Assembly: GCF_012726345.1 (NCBI RefSeq)
Contig: NZ_PTXN01000009.1
Coordinates: 1 to 64,000, forward strand
From: Marinomonas sp. UCMA 3892
GTDB taxonomy: Bacteria; Pseudomonadota; Gammaproteobacteria; Pseudomonadales; Marinomonadaceae
DNA: 64,000 nt
Reading direction: 5' to 3'
The position numbers were made by a program, and so were the translations under genes. Shown here in pieces: positions 1 through 9,040 of the stretch. The notes under the pieces were generated by a model. The model ran no database searches and was not told where the DNA came from. It saw nothing but the letters and a program-made list of their open reading frames with translations. Positions within the stretch are counted from its first letter, which is position 1; every line of letters starts with the position of its first letter.

Positions 1-1
1 C

Positions 2-85
2 CCTGTTAACAATGCCACCCTCAAACACAGCCTAGGTCTGACTGAGTATCGGGCTTTGCGCTATTTTGCACGCTTACCCACCTAA
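2..85 (+). CDS. 3' end of an unidentified gene (partial)
   Basis: Reading from base 2, the plus strand is open for 27 codons and ends in TAA at 83-85. The peptide ends in LTEYRALRYFARLPT. It enters from outside the window, so start and family are unknown. It is basic and has no motif I recognise. A row of hairpins follows it, which fits a gene end, but a stretch this short could be open by chance. Confidence 0.35.
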   Translation, partial: PVNNATLKHSLGLTEYRALRYFARLPT

Positions 86-189
86 ACTGCCGAAGCAGGT
101 TCACTTGCGTTGTGTACTGTTAACTTCCTATCGCTTCCTTCAGACCCTGCCGTTGGCCAGCAACGCCCTTGCGATTCGGATTCTCTTCC

Positions 190-252
190 CCCCAGTCGGG
201 GTGAGACAGGTTTCTTACAACCTGACGGGTTTGCCAGCTTCGCTGGGCAAAC
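190..252. repeat. Row of three short hairpins
   Basis: Three consecutive inverted repeats lie between the partial gene and the opgH terminator: CCCC/GGGG at about 190-201, CAGGTT/AACCTG at 207-224, and a 10 bp stem with one bulge at 229-252 (arms GTTTGCCAGC and GCTGGGCAAAC). They could be an intergenic repeat element or the plus-strand terminator of the partial gene. There is no convincing T-tract. Confidence 0.4.
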
Positions 253-256
253 AAAA

Positions 257-283
257 AACGGCGCAAATACAATTTGCGCCGTT
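257..283 (-). terminator. Rho-independent terminator of opgGH
   Basis: A perfect 12 bp stem (AACGGCGCAAAT against ATTTGCGCCGTT) with a 3-base loop. On the minus strand it is followed by TTTTTTG. It lies 27 bp beyond the opgH stop codon. Confidence 0.85.
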
Positions 284-309
284 TCTAACTTAAGCCAAAT
301 CAAACTCAC

Positions 310-2460
310 TTAAGCCAACACAAACTCTTCAGGAAGTTTGCTAGCCTGCTTATCTTTGGGCAAATACTTCTCCATTGCTGTCATCAGCTCTCGATGTTGC
401 AGAATAGCAAGACACTCTTTTTCATTGAGGTGATCTAACAAACTTTGAATATCGTTACTGTTAAGAATTTGCCATTCGGCGCAAATCCACGCGCGACAAA
501 ATTCTTTGTTAGGCTCATCCATTGGCATTTGAGCAAGGTGCCAATAAAAAAGTGTCGCATCAGATGACAAGCGTTTTAAAGAAGACAGAGCGCCATCAAA
601 ATCTAGCTCGCTCTGTGCATCATCATAGCGACTTTGCATGTCAATAATTGGGTGCGGACGCTTTTCTTCTGGTGCGCGCATAAGGCCCAAATAATGGATC
701 ACATTGCCACGTTTAGCGCCGCCACTGATCCAAGATAATGGAATAGACAAAATCAAACCAAAGCTAATTGGTAAAGACCAATAGAACAACTCGATACTTA
801 AAAATAGTGCACCACTTGCCAACCCTAAGCCCAATAAAGTATGACTACAGTGCGCACGAGCAGCGACTTTCCACGACGTTGCGCCGTCATCACGAGACTG
901 AGGCTTCCAACCACTGTCGCGGCCTTTAAAAACATCATAAACAACTTGGAATTGAGACAACATCAGAATCGGCGCATACAAAGCCGATAACACTGTTTCT
1001 ACCAAGGTACTTAAGGTCAGTAATATCGGACCGCCAAATTGCATACAGCGGCGAAAGTTCAACATTGCGGACAACCAACCATACACTTTAGGTGCTAGCA
1101 CCAGTGCCATGGATAAAATGAACAAAGAACGCGCTTTTTCGAAATCAAATACCGGCCATGTTGGAAACAAGGATGGATTGGCGAAATATTCTGGACGAAC
1201 AAAGTACGCCTGAACCGCCAAAGCAAAACCCACCACGATCAACATCAACCAGAAAACAGCACTGAGGTATGACATGATGCCAGACATCAAATGTAAGCGA
1301 GTCGCGAAGTGAAAACCTCTAGCAAACACAAAGGCTTTGTGCTGCAAGTTGCCCTGACACCAACGACGATCACGTACAATCACATCCACCAGCGACGGTG
1401 GTGCTTCTTCATAAGACGCTTTCAAATCCGTATCGAAACGCACGCCCCAACCAGCACGACGCAATAACGCGGCCTCCATAAAGTCGTGGCTCATCACATG
1501 ACCACCGAAAGGTGCTTTACCTTCTAAAACTGGCAAGCCACAAGCATCGGCAAATGCTTTGGTACGAATAATGGCATTATGTCCCCAAAAATTAGAAGAA
1601 TAACCATGCCACGCCGCCAAACCAGAAGCATAAATAGGACCAAAACAATGGTTGGCAAACTGCTGAATACGGCTATATAAAGTGTTCGCACGAATGATAG
1701 TTGGCAAAGTTTGAATCAATCCCAAACCCGGTTCGGCTGCCATACGACGAGTCAGAGAAATAAGGCAATCCGCCCCCATCAAACTGTCAGCATCCAACAC
1801 AATCATGCATTCATAATCGCCACCGTAACCCGTCACCCATTCTGCAATGTTGCCAGCTTTACGCTCGGCATTATTGTAACGACGACGGTAATAAATTGGG
1901 CAAGCCGTAGCATCATCATTTAGTAAAGGACGAAACGCTTGTTCCTCGGCAATCCATGCATCCGCTCTGTTGGTATCACTTAAAATGAAGAATGCAAACT
2001 TGCCCGGAGCTTGTTTCATTAGGTCTTCGTGCATGGCTTGGATATTGGCACGAATACGCAGAGGATCTTCATTATAAACAGGTAATAAAATAGCCGTAAC
2101 GCCTTCTACGTCTTGTTCTTTTCGAGTGCGAGAAAAAGGCCACAACTGGAAAATTAAGCCAAGCGTTGCTTGTGAGAACGCAAAAGAAATCCACGTAAAG
2201 TTAATACAAAATAAAACCAAGAACGCCCACTGCAAGCCTGCAATCGCATTAGTATTCAGCACACTGTACATTTCAGTGGCACCGTACCAAGACAACCCAG
2301 CAGTGCTAAATAAAACAAACAAGCGCGAAAGAAATGTCGTAACAGCAAAACCTTGTAATCTTTTCTTGCGAGCTTGGGGAGCTTCATCAACGGTATGACG
2401 CGGCATATCCAAAGGCGAAGCTGGCGGCAATGCTAATTTTGTTGCGCTATCCTTTAACAT
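310..2460 (-). CDS. mdoH: Glucans biosynthesis glucosyltransferase H (OpgH/MdoH)
   Basis: Inner-membrane glucosyltransferase that makes the beta-1,2-glucan backbone of osmoregulated periplasmic glucans from UDP-glucose. The 716-residue protein has a family-2 glycosyltransferase core with the LLPVYNED entry, the VLDADSLM acidic motif and the late RDRRWCQGN motif. Hydrophobic helices flank the core on both sides. A longer reading frame starts upstream at 2490, but the ATG at 2460 lies 2 bp after the opgG stop and has AAGGAA about 8 bp upstream, so I chose it. It forms an operon with opgG. The protein is somewhat shorter than the Escherichia coli form (about 850 residues), mainly at the N terminus. 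Confidence 0.95.
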   Translation of the reverse strand: MLKDSATKLALPPASPLDMPRHTVDEAPQARKKRLQGFAVTTFLSRLFVLFSTAGLSWYGATEMYSVLNTNAIAGLQWAFLVLFCINFTWISFAFSQATLGLIFQLWPFSRTRKEQDVEGVTAILLPVYNEDPLRIRANIQAMHEDLMKQAPGKFAFFILSDTNRADAWIAEEQAFRPLLNDDATACPIYYRRRYNNAERKAGNIAEWVTGYGGDYECMIVLDADSLMGADCLISLTRRMAAEPGLGLIQTLPTIIRANTLYSRIQQFANHCFGPIYASGLAAWHGYSSNFWGHNAIIRTKAFADACGLPVLEGKAPFGGHVMSHDFMEAALLRRAGWGVRFDTDLKASYEEAPPSLVDVIVRDRRWCQGNLQHKAFVFARGFHFATRLHLMSGIMSYLSAVFWLMLIVVGFALAVQAYFVRPEYFANPSLFPTWPVFDFEKARSLFILSMALVLAPKVYGWLSAMLNFRRCMQFGGPILLTLSTLVETVLSALYAPILMLSQFQVVYDVFKGRDSGWKPQSRDDGATSWKVAARAHCSHTLLGLGLASGALFLSIELFYWSLPISFGLILSIPLSWISGGAKRGNVIHYLGLMRAPEEKRPHPIIDMQSRYDDAQSELDFDGALSSLKRLSSDATLFYWHLAQMPMDEPNKEFCRAWICAEWQILNSNDIQSLLDHLNEKECLAILQHRELMTAMEKYLPKDKQASKLPEEFVLA

Positions 2461-2462
2461 GA

Positions 2463-4070
2463 TTATTCCTTCATCCAACGATACAGCCAAGTAGGAGCGA
2501 CGGCGGTATCTCCTTGTTTAAGTTGCACTCTTAACTCTGCCAAGTTGACATCCTCAGGATCAAATGAAACGTAAACACGGACACCATTTTTATGGGGATT
2601 CTTGACAGCTATCGCTTCGAGTATTTTTCCTTTGCTAATGCTGGCGTCAATCTTCAGATCATCAACATTTACATCTGGCATTTTATTGAAATCAATCACT
2701 ACTTCTGGGTTTGTCTTAAATAGTTTCACGCCTTTGGCGCTGCGAACCACACGAGGGTAATCCAATGAAACAGGCGTGTCGTTAGACCAAGTCATCAAAT
2801 ATTGATAAGTATATGATTGGTCTTTTTTAAGCCCATCTTTAGGCTGCCAATACGCAACGATGTTGTCATTGGTCTCCGAATTTGACGGAATCTCTACCAG
2901 TTCAACATGCCCTGCCCCCCAATCATTCATCGGTTTAATCCAAGCAGAAGGACGAGTGTGATAGCTGGCCTCTAAATCTTGATAGTCCTCAAACTTACGA
3001 TGACGTTGGATTAGGCCAAAGCCTTTTGGCGAGGTGTCACTAAAAGCGCTGACTTGTAGAGATTTAGGGTTGTTCAAAGGTCGCCAGAGCATCTCGTCTT
3101 TACCGGTTAAAATCTGTAAACCATCAGAGTCATGAACAGCAGTACGGTAATCAGGCACATCCGAAACATCCAGTGAGCTGTTGTACATGAACATCGATGT
3201 CAATGGAGCAATACCCACATTTTTCAAATCAACTCGTGGAAACAAGGTCGCTTTTACATCGATACGAGTCGGCTTTCCTGGATAGATGCCGAAACGATAA
3301 GCTCCAGTAACACTCTTACTGTCCAATAAAGCATGAACAACTATCGCATCTTGGCTTGATGATGGACGTTCAATCCAAAACTGCTTGAACATTGGGAACT
3401 CTTCACCCTTTGGCTGGGCAACATCTACAGCAAGGCCTCGGGCTGACAAACCATAAGACTGTCCTTTGGAAACTGCACGAAAATAACTAGCGCCTTGAAA
3501 AACAGCAAATTCATCATTCGTATTCGCATCATTAATTGGGTAATGCAATCGTAATCCGGCATATTTACCAACCTGAGAAATTAGCTTACTAATCTCTGCA
3601 TTCGGTGTGGTAAAAGAATCTGACGATACATTCAAGGGAAAAGCACGGCCATTTTCCACGACATCAATAGAGACTAAATCTTTAAATATAAAACCAGGAG
3701 CAAAAAGCTGAACTGAAAATTTTGTTGGCGTGTTTCCCCAAACCGCTTGGTTTTGCTGGAAATTAATTTGTCGATAGGTAGGATAATCCATCTCAGTCAG
3801 CGCTTGCGGTGCTTTCTCCGCAGGCTTCATTGGAGATTGAGCCAACTCTTTAGCCAAATCGATAACCGTTTGATTCGAAAAAGCATACCCTTTTGACTCT
3901 TGCTCTAATTGAACGCTTTCAGCCACAGGAACAGAATCTACCTTAACATCAGACTCTTCTGCTTGTGCATGACCTATTAAGTTAATTAATAGGGATGTTA
4001 ATAAAGATCTTTTTATAAGCCAAAACGAATTGGCGCGCATATGAGATAAAGAAGTAAAAAATAATTTCAA
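2463..4070 (-). CDS. mdoG: Glucans biosynthesis protein G (OpgG/MdoG), periplasmic
   Basis: Periplasmic protein needed to elaborate osmoregulated periplasmic glucans with OpgH. It is 535 residues long. A basic N terminus is followed by a hydrophobic segment ending in HAQA (about residues 20-38), a Sec signal peptide. The family-typical body follows (YPTYRQINFQ, YFRAVSKGQSYGLSARGLA, WRPLNNPKSLQVSAF, WVWxP-like segments). The start at 4070 is a TTG with GAGAG upstream. The first ATG, at 4040, has no Shine-Dalgarno, so the start is uncertain by 10 codons. It is first in the opgGH operon; the 282 bp upstream is its promoter region, in which I could not fix a promoter. Confidence 0.95.
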   Translation of the reverse strand: MKLFFTSLSHMRANSFWLIKRSLLTSLLINLIGHAQAEESDVKVDSVPVAESVQLEQESKGYAFSNQTVIDLAKELAQSPMKPAEKAPQALTEMDYPTYRQINFQQNQAVWGNTPTKFSVQLFAPGFIFKDLVSIDVVENGRAFPLNVSSDSFTTPNAEISKLISQVGKYAGLRLHYPINDANTNDEFAVFQGASYFRAVSKGQSYGLSARGLAVDVAQPKGEEFPMFKQFWIERPSSSQDAIVVHALLDSKSVTGAYRFGIYPGKPTRIDVKATLFPRVDLKNVGIAPLTSMFMYNSSLDVSDVPDYRTAVHDSDGLQILTGKDEMLWRPLNNPKSLQVSAFSDTSPKGFGLIQRHRKFEDYQDLEASYHTRPSAWIKPMNDWGAGHVELVEIPSNSETNDNIVAYWQPKDGLKKDQSYTYQYLMTWSNDTPVSLDYPRVVRSAKGVKLFKTNPEVVIDFNKMPDVNVDDLKIDASISKGKILEAIAVKNPHKNGVRVYVSFDPEDVNLAELRVQLKQGDTAVAPTWLYRWMKE

Positions 4071-4352
4071 AAGAAGCTCTCTCGTTGCTTAATTGGACTT
4101 AACCAATCCTCAACATAAGGATGACGTCATAAATTTGACATTCATGATATAAGTAAACTCGCGCGAGATTAAGGCAGCAAAGTCGGAGGAATTCATAAGA
4201 ATTAAGGAGAGATTGTGCTTAAGGAAGCTTAATGACATTTATTATCATTAACCCACATATCTCAACCGACTACTGCGCACTACTAATACACTTACTCGAC
4301 TGATATTGAACAATATATTAAACAAGCCTTCGTATTCAATAGAGATAAAATA

Positions 4353-5123
4353 ATGTTCAAACAATTCAATAATTGGCTGGAAAAACGGCGAATCAAAGCA
4401 ATGGGATTTACCATAGAACAATGGGAATCCGCCATTGCTGACTGGCCCGTTATGATCCGTTACCAAGGCACTGAGCGTGACACACTTCGTGATATGAGCT
4501 TTCATTTCCTTGCTCGTAAAGGTGTTACACCTGGTGCCGACTTTCAATTCACTGAAGCCATGTGCCTAAAACTTGCCACTATGGCGTGTGTGCCTATTTT
4601 GCATCTCGGTTTAGATTGGTACGACCACTGTAAAACCATCATTTTGTACGAAGGAGACTTTATCACCAACCACCCTTATCAAAGTGAAGATGGTGTCGTA
4701 CACGCGGAAGGTCGAGGGTTAAGCGGCGAAGCATGGCAGAGGGGGCCCTTGATTCTTTCGTGGGAATCCATCCTAGAAACGGGCGCTCATGCCCGTCATG
4801 GCAAAGCCAGTAATGTGGTCATTCATGAATTCGCACATAAATTAGACATGCTTCGTGATGGCGCTAATGGTGCTCCGCCTATGCACCCTGACATGAAGCC
4901 CGGCGAATGGCATGACATATTCACCGAATCATTCCAACACCTACGAATGGATTGGCAGCATCATAAACACTTGCCGCTCGATGAATATGCCTTAACTAAT
5001 CCTGCCGAGTTCTTCGCAGTGTGCAGTGAAACTTTTTTTGAAGATCCTAAAATGATGAAAAAAGAGATGCCTGATGTTTACCGACTACTGTGCCAATTTT
5101 ATCGTCAGCAACCAGCGCCCTAA
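4353..5123 (+). CDS. mtfA: MtfA family zinc peptidase (DgsA/Mlc anti-repressor)
   Basis: MtfA is a cytosolic zinc aminopeptidase-like protein. In E. coli it binds the glucose repressor Mlc and so relieves repression of ptsG. The 256-residue protein has the gluzincin motif HEFAH (residues 158-162), and Glu219 in NPAEFF fits the third zinc ligand. Length and the C-terminal ETFFEDP segment match the family. It is monocistronic and converges on the LysR gene with a 5 bp gap. The Mlc link is family knowledge; no Mlc gene is in the window. Confidence 0.92.
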   Translation: MFKQFNNWLEKRRIKAMGFTIEQWESAIADWPVMIRYQGTERDTLRDMSFHFLARKGVTPGADFQFTEAMCLKLATMACVPILHLGLDWYDHCKTIILYEGDFITNHPYQSEDGVVHAEGRGLSGEAWQRGPLILSWESILETGAHARHGKASNVVIHEFAHKLDMLRDGANGAPPMHPDMKPGEWHDIFTESFQHLRMDWQHHKHLPLDEYALTNPAEFFAVCSETFFEDPKMMKKEMPDVYRLLCQFYRQQPAP

Positions 5124-5128
5124 CTAGG

Positions 5129-6052
5129 TCATAGGTCCAATTCAAATGTCGATACAGTATCGTCCAGTGTTTGCATAAAGCCACGAATCAATTCATGAAC
5201 TTTCATGCACTCAGGGCGCTCCAAATTATCTACTCTTGACCAAAGCGCGATGTCGCGCCTTGGTCCTTTTGGTTCTGGCACCTTAATCAATTGATCAATT
5301 TCAACCGCCCCAGTCATTAAAGCTAAACGAGCAGGTAGACGGACCAATACCTCGGACGTATTTAAAAGGTATAAAACAGAGCGAATACTGCCCGTAAACG
5401 CCATGCTGGCAGCTTTGAGCCCAATAAGCTCGCTCGGACGATCAAGAAAACCGGCATTTGCTCCAGCTACTATCCAATTTTGCTTCTCCAAAATCTCTTG
5501 AGAAATAATGGTATTCTCTCCTCTAAGAGCCGATTTTTTCCCAACAAAAACACCGGAGCGATCTCGAAACAACAACTGTCTATCGAGCGCCCCCTGCTTA
5601 ACTGTAAGGTGCGCAGGCGCCAATAAAAAGTCGAGTTCACCCTTTTGTAATAACTCAATCTGCGCGGCCGCGGAGCCCGTCCTAAAGTGAAAGACATAAC
5701 GCTTTTCTTGCATAAAATAGGCGGTCATTTGCTCTACCGTGGCAAATTCCCAAAGCGGATCAATACCAATCACAAATTCATTATGATAGCCGCTATGAAA
5801 CTGTCGAATGACCTCTTCGCCTTGTTCTGTTTCAGCCAAAATCCTTTCGCCAATTTGCGCTAATCTTGCACCTATTTCGGTAGGCTGTACGCCATAACGC
5901 GTTCGAATAAGCACTGGTGCACCGACTCTCATTTCCAACTGCTGAATACTACGTGTCAATGTTGGCTGAGTTATATACAGCTGTTCGCAAGCTCGACTAA
6001 GAGAGCCCTGCTTCACAACGATGGCTAATTGCTTCAATAAGTTAGGATTCAT
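5129..6052 (-). CDS. LysR-type transcriptional regulator, divergent from mobA
   Basis: A 307-residue LysR regulator with an N-terminal winged helix-turn-helix (about residues 3-62, core SLSRACEQLYITQPTLTRSI) and a C-terminal periplasmic-binding-type effector domain. It is transcribed away from the 3-hydroxybenzoate monooxygenase gene, with 137 bp between start codons. That arrangement is typical of an LTTR controlling its neighbour, so 3-hydroxybenzoate is a plausible effector. The characterised Comamonas mobA is controlled by a MarR protein instead, so this pairing would be a different solution. The start ATG has no clear Shine-Dalgarno. Confidence 0.9.
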   Translation of the reverse strand: MNPNLLKQLAIVVKQGSLSRACEQLYITQPTLTRSIQQLEMRVGAPVLIRTRYGVQPTEIGARLAQIGERILAETEQGEEVIRQFHSGYHNEFVIGIDPLWEFATVEQMTAYFMQEKRYVFHFRTGSAAAQIELLQKGELDFLLAPAHLTVKQGALDRQLLFRDRSGVFVGKKSALRGENTIISQEILEKQNWIVAGANAGFLDRPSELIGLKAASMAFTGSIRSVLYLLNTSEVLVRLPARLALMTGAVEIDQLIKVPEPKGPRRDIALWSRVDNLERPECMKVHELIRGFMQTLDDTVSTFELDL

Positions 6053-6189
6053 CTATGCGTTTTCTATTAGTCTTGAGATAAAAATCTATTTTTACTTATA
6101 CCTTGAATACATTAAAGTCATTTCTATTCCAGACAGCAAATCTTTTAATTTCTAATAGCCAGCCACAGACAATAATAAGAGGACAATCC

Positions 6190-8103
6190 ATGCAATTTTA
6201 TCAACAAGGCTTTCACCCAGGCGATCCTAAAATTACAGATCCTGCAGATCGAATCATCGCTCCGCCTTTAAAACATCCACTACCAGCAGAAGTCGATGTA
6301 ATGATTGTGGGTTGTGGTCCTGCAGGGCTCAATCTCGCCGCGCAGTTGTCGAAATTTGCCTCTATTTCTACCTGTATTGTCGAACAAAAAGACGATCGTT
6401 TATTAGTAGGTCAAGCTGATGGTATTGCTTGTCGTACCATGGAAATGTTTGAAGCCTATGACTTCGCAGATCAAATTAAGCAAGAAGCCTACTGGGTAAA
6501 CGAAACCGCTTTTTGGAAACCTAATACTGAACAACCAGAACAGATTGCACGCAGTAGCAAAATTCAAGACGTGGAAGATGACTTATCTGAAATGCCTCAT
6601 GTCATCATCAACCAAGCCAGAGTGCATGACGCCTTTCTTGATGTGATGCGCCACGGGCCAGGGAAAATCGCTCCTCATTACTCCCGCCAACTACTCAACC
6701 TTGAAGTCGATCCAGCAGTCACAGACTACCCGATGACACTGACGTTTGAACGCTTAGACTCTCAACATCTTGGCGTGATCGAAACGGTTAAAGCCAAATA
6801 CGTGGTTGGGTGTGACGGTGCTAGGAGCACAGTACGTAAATCCATTGGCCGTGAATTGGTCGGCGATTCTATTAATCAAGGATGGGGCGTTATGGATGTA
6901 TTGGCAGTAACCGACTTTCCTGATATTCGACTAAAATCAGCGATTCATTCCAGTAATGAAGGCAACATGCTGATCATTCCGCGCGAAGGCGGTTACATGG
7001 TGCGCTTGTATATTGAGCTGGACAAACTAAAAAACAATGAACGACTCAGCAAACAATCAATCACAACCGATTACCTTATTGCTGCAGCAAACCGCATCAT
7101 ACATCCGTACACCATTGAAGTGAAAGAAATCGCTTGGTGGAGCGTGTATGAAATCGGCCAACGGCTTACTACCGCATTTGATGACGCCGAAGATGGTCGA
7201 TTACCTCATGTATTTTTAGCTGGTGACGCTTGTCACACTCACAGCCCAAAAGCGGGACAAGGACTGAATACTTCGGTCAATGACACATGGAATTTGGGCT
7301 GGAAACTTGCCCATGTGCTAACAGGAAGAGCAAATGCAGAATTACTGCAGTCTTATTCTTTCGAAAGACAAACTGTGGCTCAGCAATTAATCGATTTCGA
7401 TCGCGAGTTTTCGAAAATGTTCAGCGCCAAACCTAAATCTGCAACCAATCCGGATGGTGTTGATCCAACCGCTTTTCAGCAATACTTTGTTCAGTTTGGT
7501 CGCTTCACCGCCGGTACCGCCATTCACTATCCGCAGTCAGACTTGGTATCGTCTGGACAACATCAAGGTTTAGCAACAGGGCAAACCATTGGTATGCGTT
7601 TTCATTCTGCCAAAGTAACTCGCCACGCTGATGCAAAACCGGTACATCTTGGTCACAGTATGAAAGCCGATGGTCGTTGGCACATTCTCGCCTTTGCAGG
7701 AGAGCAAAGCTTTATGAGCGATACTTGCAAAGTTAAAGCCCTGTGCGAGTTTTTACAAAACAACCCGTCATCCCCTATCCAACGTTTTACACCAAAAGAT
7801 GCAGATATCGATGCCATAATCAATGTGCAAGCTGTCTTCCAAGTACCTCATCGGGAAATAGAAGTAGCCGATATTCATTCGCTTTTACAGCCATCAAAAG
7901 GCTGCCACGGGTTAAAGGATTATGAAAAAGTCTACAGCGCTCTTTGTGAAGAGAACTCGTTCTATGACAAACGAGGAATCGACAAGAAAAACGGCTGCAT
8001 AATCATCGTTCGACCTGACCAATATGTTGCTGATGTTGTGCCATTAGACGATCATCATGGATTAATGAGTTTCTTTGAGAAAGTACTTATTCAAAGTACT
8101 TAA
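6190..8103 (+). CDS. mobA: 3-hydroxybenzoate 4-monooxygenase (FAD-dependent)
   Basis: Flavoprotein hydroxylase converting 3-hydroxybenzoate to protocatechuate with NADPH and O2. The 637-residue chain follows the MobA/phenol 2-monooxygenase plan: the FAD GxGxxG (IVGCGPAGLNLAAQL, about residues 38-52), the DG motif (VVGCDGARSTVRK), the GD motif (FLAGDACHTHSPKAGQG) and a C-terminal thioredoxin-like domain. The start (MQFYQQGFHPGDP), GQADGIACRTMEMFEA and VVRPDQYVA-type ending agree closely with Comamonas MobA as I remember it. The frame is open further upstream, to 6103, but AGAGGA lies about 7 bp before the ATG at 6190. No protocatechuate ring-cleavage genes are in the window. Confidence 0.9.
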   Translation: MQFYQQGFHPGDPKITDPADRIIAPPLKHPLPAEVDVMIVGCGPAGLNLAAQLSKFASISTCIVEQKDDRLLVGQADGIACRTMEMFEAYDFADQIKQEAYWVNETAFWKPNTEQPEQIARSSKIQDVEDDLSEMPHVIINQARVHDAFLDVMRHGPGKIAPHYSRQLLNLEVDPAVTDYPMTLTFERLDSQHLGVIETVKAKYVVGCDGARSTVRKSIGRELVGDSINQGWGVMDVLAVTDFPDIRLKSAIHSSNEGNMLIIPREGGYMVRLYIELDKLKNNERLSKQSITTDYLIAAANRIIHPYTIEVKEIAWWSVYEIGQRLTTAFDDAEDGRLPHVFLAGDACHTHSPKAGQGLNTSVNDTWNLGWKLAHVLTGRANAELLQSYSFERQTVAQQLIDFDREFSKMFSAKPKSATNPDGVDPTAFQQYFVQFGRFTAGTAIHYPQSDLVSSGQHQGLATGQTIGMRFHSAKVTRHADAKPVHLGHSMKADGRWHILAFAGEQSFMSDTCKVKALCEFLQNNPSSPIQRFTPKDADIDAIINVQAVFQVPHREIEVADIHSLLQPSKGCHGLKDYEKVYSALCEENSFYDKRGIDKKNGCIIIVRPDQYVADVVPLDDHHGLMSFFEKVLIQST

Positions 8104-8129
8104 TTCTGAAAATTTTACTCGAAGACAAT

Positions 8130-8162
8130 TTTCTCCTCTCTTAATTACTAAGAGAGGAGAAA
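8130..8162 (+). terminator. Strong hairpin downstream of mobA
   Basis: A 14 bp perfect stem (arms TTCTCCTCTCTTA and its complement) with a 5-base loop, 27 bp after the mobA stop. No good T-tract follows on either strand, so it may act as a 3' stabiliser or a weak terminator for mobA and the pseudogene end. Confidence 0.55.
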
Positions 8163-8195
8163 TAAAAAGCGGTCTCTATCAGCCCTAAGGGTCAA

Positions 8196-8464
8196 CTATC
8201 GGACTAGAGTATTAATTTCCGTGCTAACCGATGCCATCAATTTATGGATAGGACATTTATCCGCAATAGTTCCTAGGCTTTGCCGTTGCTCATCGGTTAA
8301 GCCACCGTTTAACTTAAGGCTGGCATTAAGCACATAAACACCTTTACTCTCGTGACTGTTATCACGTTCAATATCTATATCTACGCTGATTAGCGCTATT
8401 TTTTACGTTGAGCGTACATCAGCAAAGTCATAGCGTTACACGCCGCCAATGAAGCATCATATTC
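8196..8464 (-). pseudogene. OsmC-family protein remnant (frameshifted, N-terminus lost)
   Basis: Two overlapping minus-strand frames read as an OsmC-like protein broken by a frameshift near 8400. The upstream frame gives EYDASLAACNAMTLLMYAQ and then RKK-stop. The next frame gives ISVDIDIERDNSHESKGVY, continues through LTDEQRQSLGTIADKCPIHK and ends at the stop at 8196-8198. The SLAAC-AMTL segment and the CPIHK segment are the two redox-active cysteine regions of the OsmC/YhfA peroxiredoxin family. An in-frame stop precedes EYDAS, so the first half of the gene is missing. It is dead as written, unless there is a sequencing error. Confidence 0.75.
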
Positions 8465-8601
8465 TTAAGCCGTTTCTGATAATGCTTTTCATAGACGACA
8501 AGCTATTGCTTGTTTTTGCCAACGCCATAAAAAAGGCTTTCTCGATTCACCATAAATAACTAACATTTGGCCTTTATTTTTTATTTTCTGGAGTCTTTAA
8601 C

Positions 8602-9009
8602 ATGAGCCAAGCAACGGTTGAATTACTGCAAACTTACTACAATGCCTTTAATGCTCAGGATATGGACCACTTTTTGTCTTTACTTACAGAAGATGTGATT
8701 CACGATATTAACCAAGGCAACCGCGAAGTAGGTAAACACACCTTTGCCGCCTTTATGGATCGCATGAACAAAAACTACAAAGAAACCATCGTCGACATAG
8801 TAATTATGACGAATCCATCTGGCGATCGTGCTGCGGTTGAATTTACCGTATTAGGTGAATACATCGCCACGGATGATGGACTGCCCGAAGCCAATGGTCA
8901 GACTTACAAACTACCGGCCGGTGCTTTTTTTGATATTCGTGATGGCAAAGTGGCGCGTGTCACCAACTATTACAATCTAGAAGATTGGATCGCACAAGTC
9001 TCTGCATAA
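8602..9009 (+). CDS. SnoaL-like / ketosteroid isomerase-related protein
   Basis: A 135-residue NTF2-fold protein (SnoaL/ketosteroid isomerase-related) beginning ELLQTYYNAFNAQDMDHFLSL and ending in the strand DIRDGKVARVTNYYNLEDW. NTF2-fold proteins bind small hydrophobic ligands; the reaction here is unknown. GGAG lies 8 bp before the ATG. It is the first gene of a likely three-gene operon, 31 bp ahead of the GNAT gene. The family name does not imply steroid metabolism. Confidence 0.82.
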   Translation: MSQATVELLQTYYNAFNAQDMDHFLSLLTEDVIHDINQGNREVGKHTFAAFMDRMNKNYKETIVDIVIMTNPSGDRAAVEFTVLGEYIATDDGLPEANGQTYKLPAGAFFDIRDGKVARVTNYYNLEDWIAQVSA

Positions 9010-9040
9010 ACCCGTTTCTGATCATGGTAGAAAATAGACT

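Noticed and set aside
66-313. Overlapping ~70-codon frames on both strands at the left end
   Set aside because: They run through three hairpins and the opgH terminator, and none has a motif or plausible ribosome site.
4154-4166. CTCGCGCGAG palindrome between mdoG and mtfA as an operator
   Set aside because: Single copy, no recognised regulator site, and no promoter could be placed beside it.
4231-4302. 24-codon frame MTFIIINPHISTDYCALLI with AAGGA upstream, before mtfA
   Set aside because: Good ribosome site but no homology, no regulatory structure, and too short to separate from chance.
6103-6189. 29-codon N-terminal extension of mobA
   Set aside because: The extension has no ribosome site and is absent from known MobA proteins; the internal ATG at 6190 has AGAGGA.
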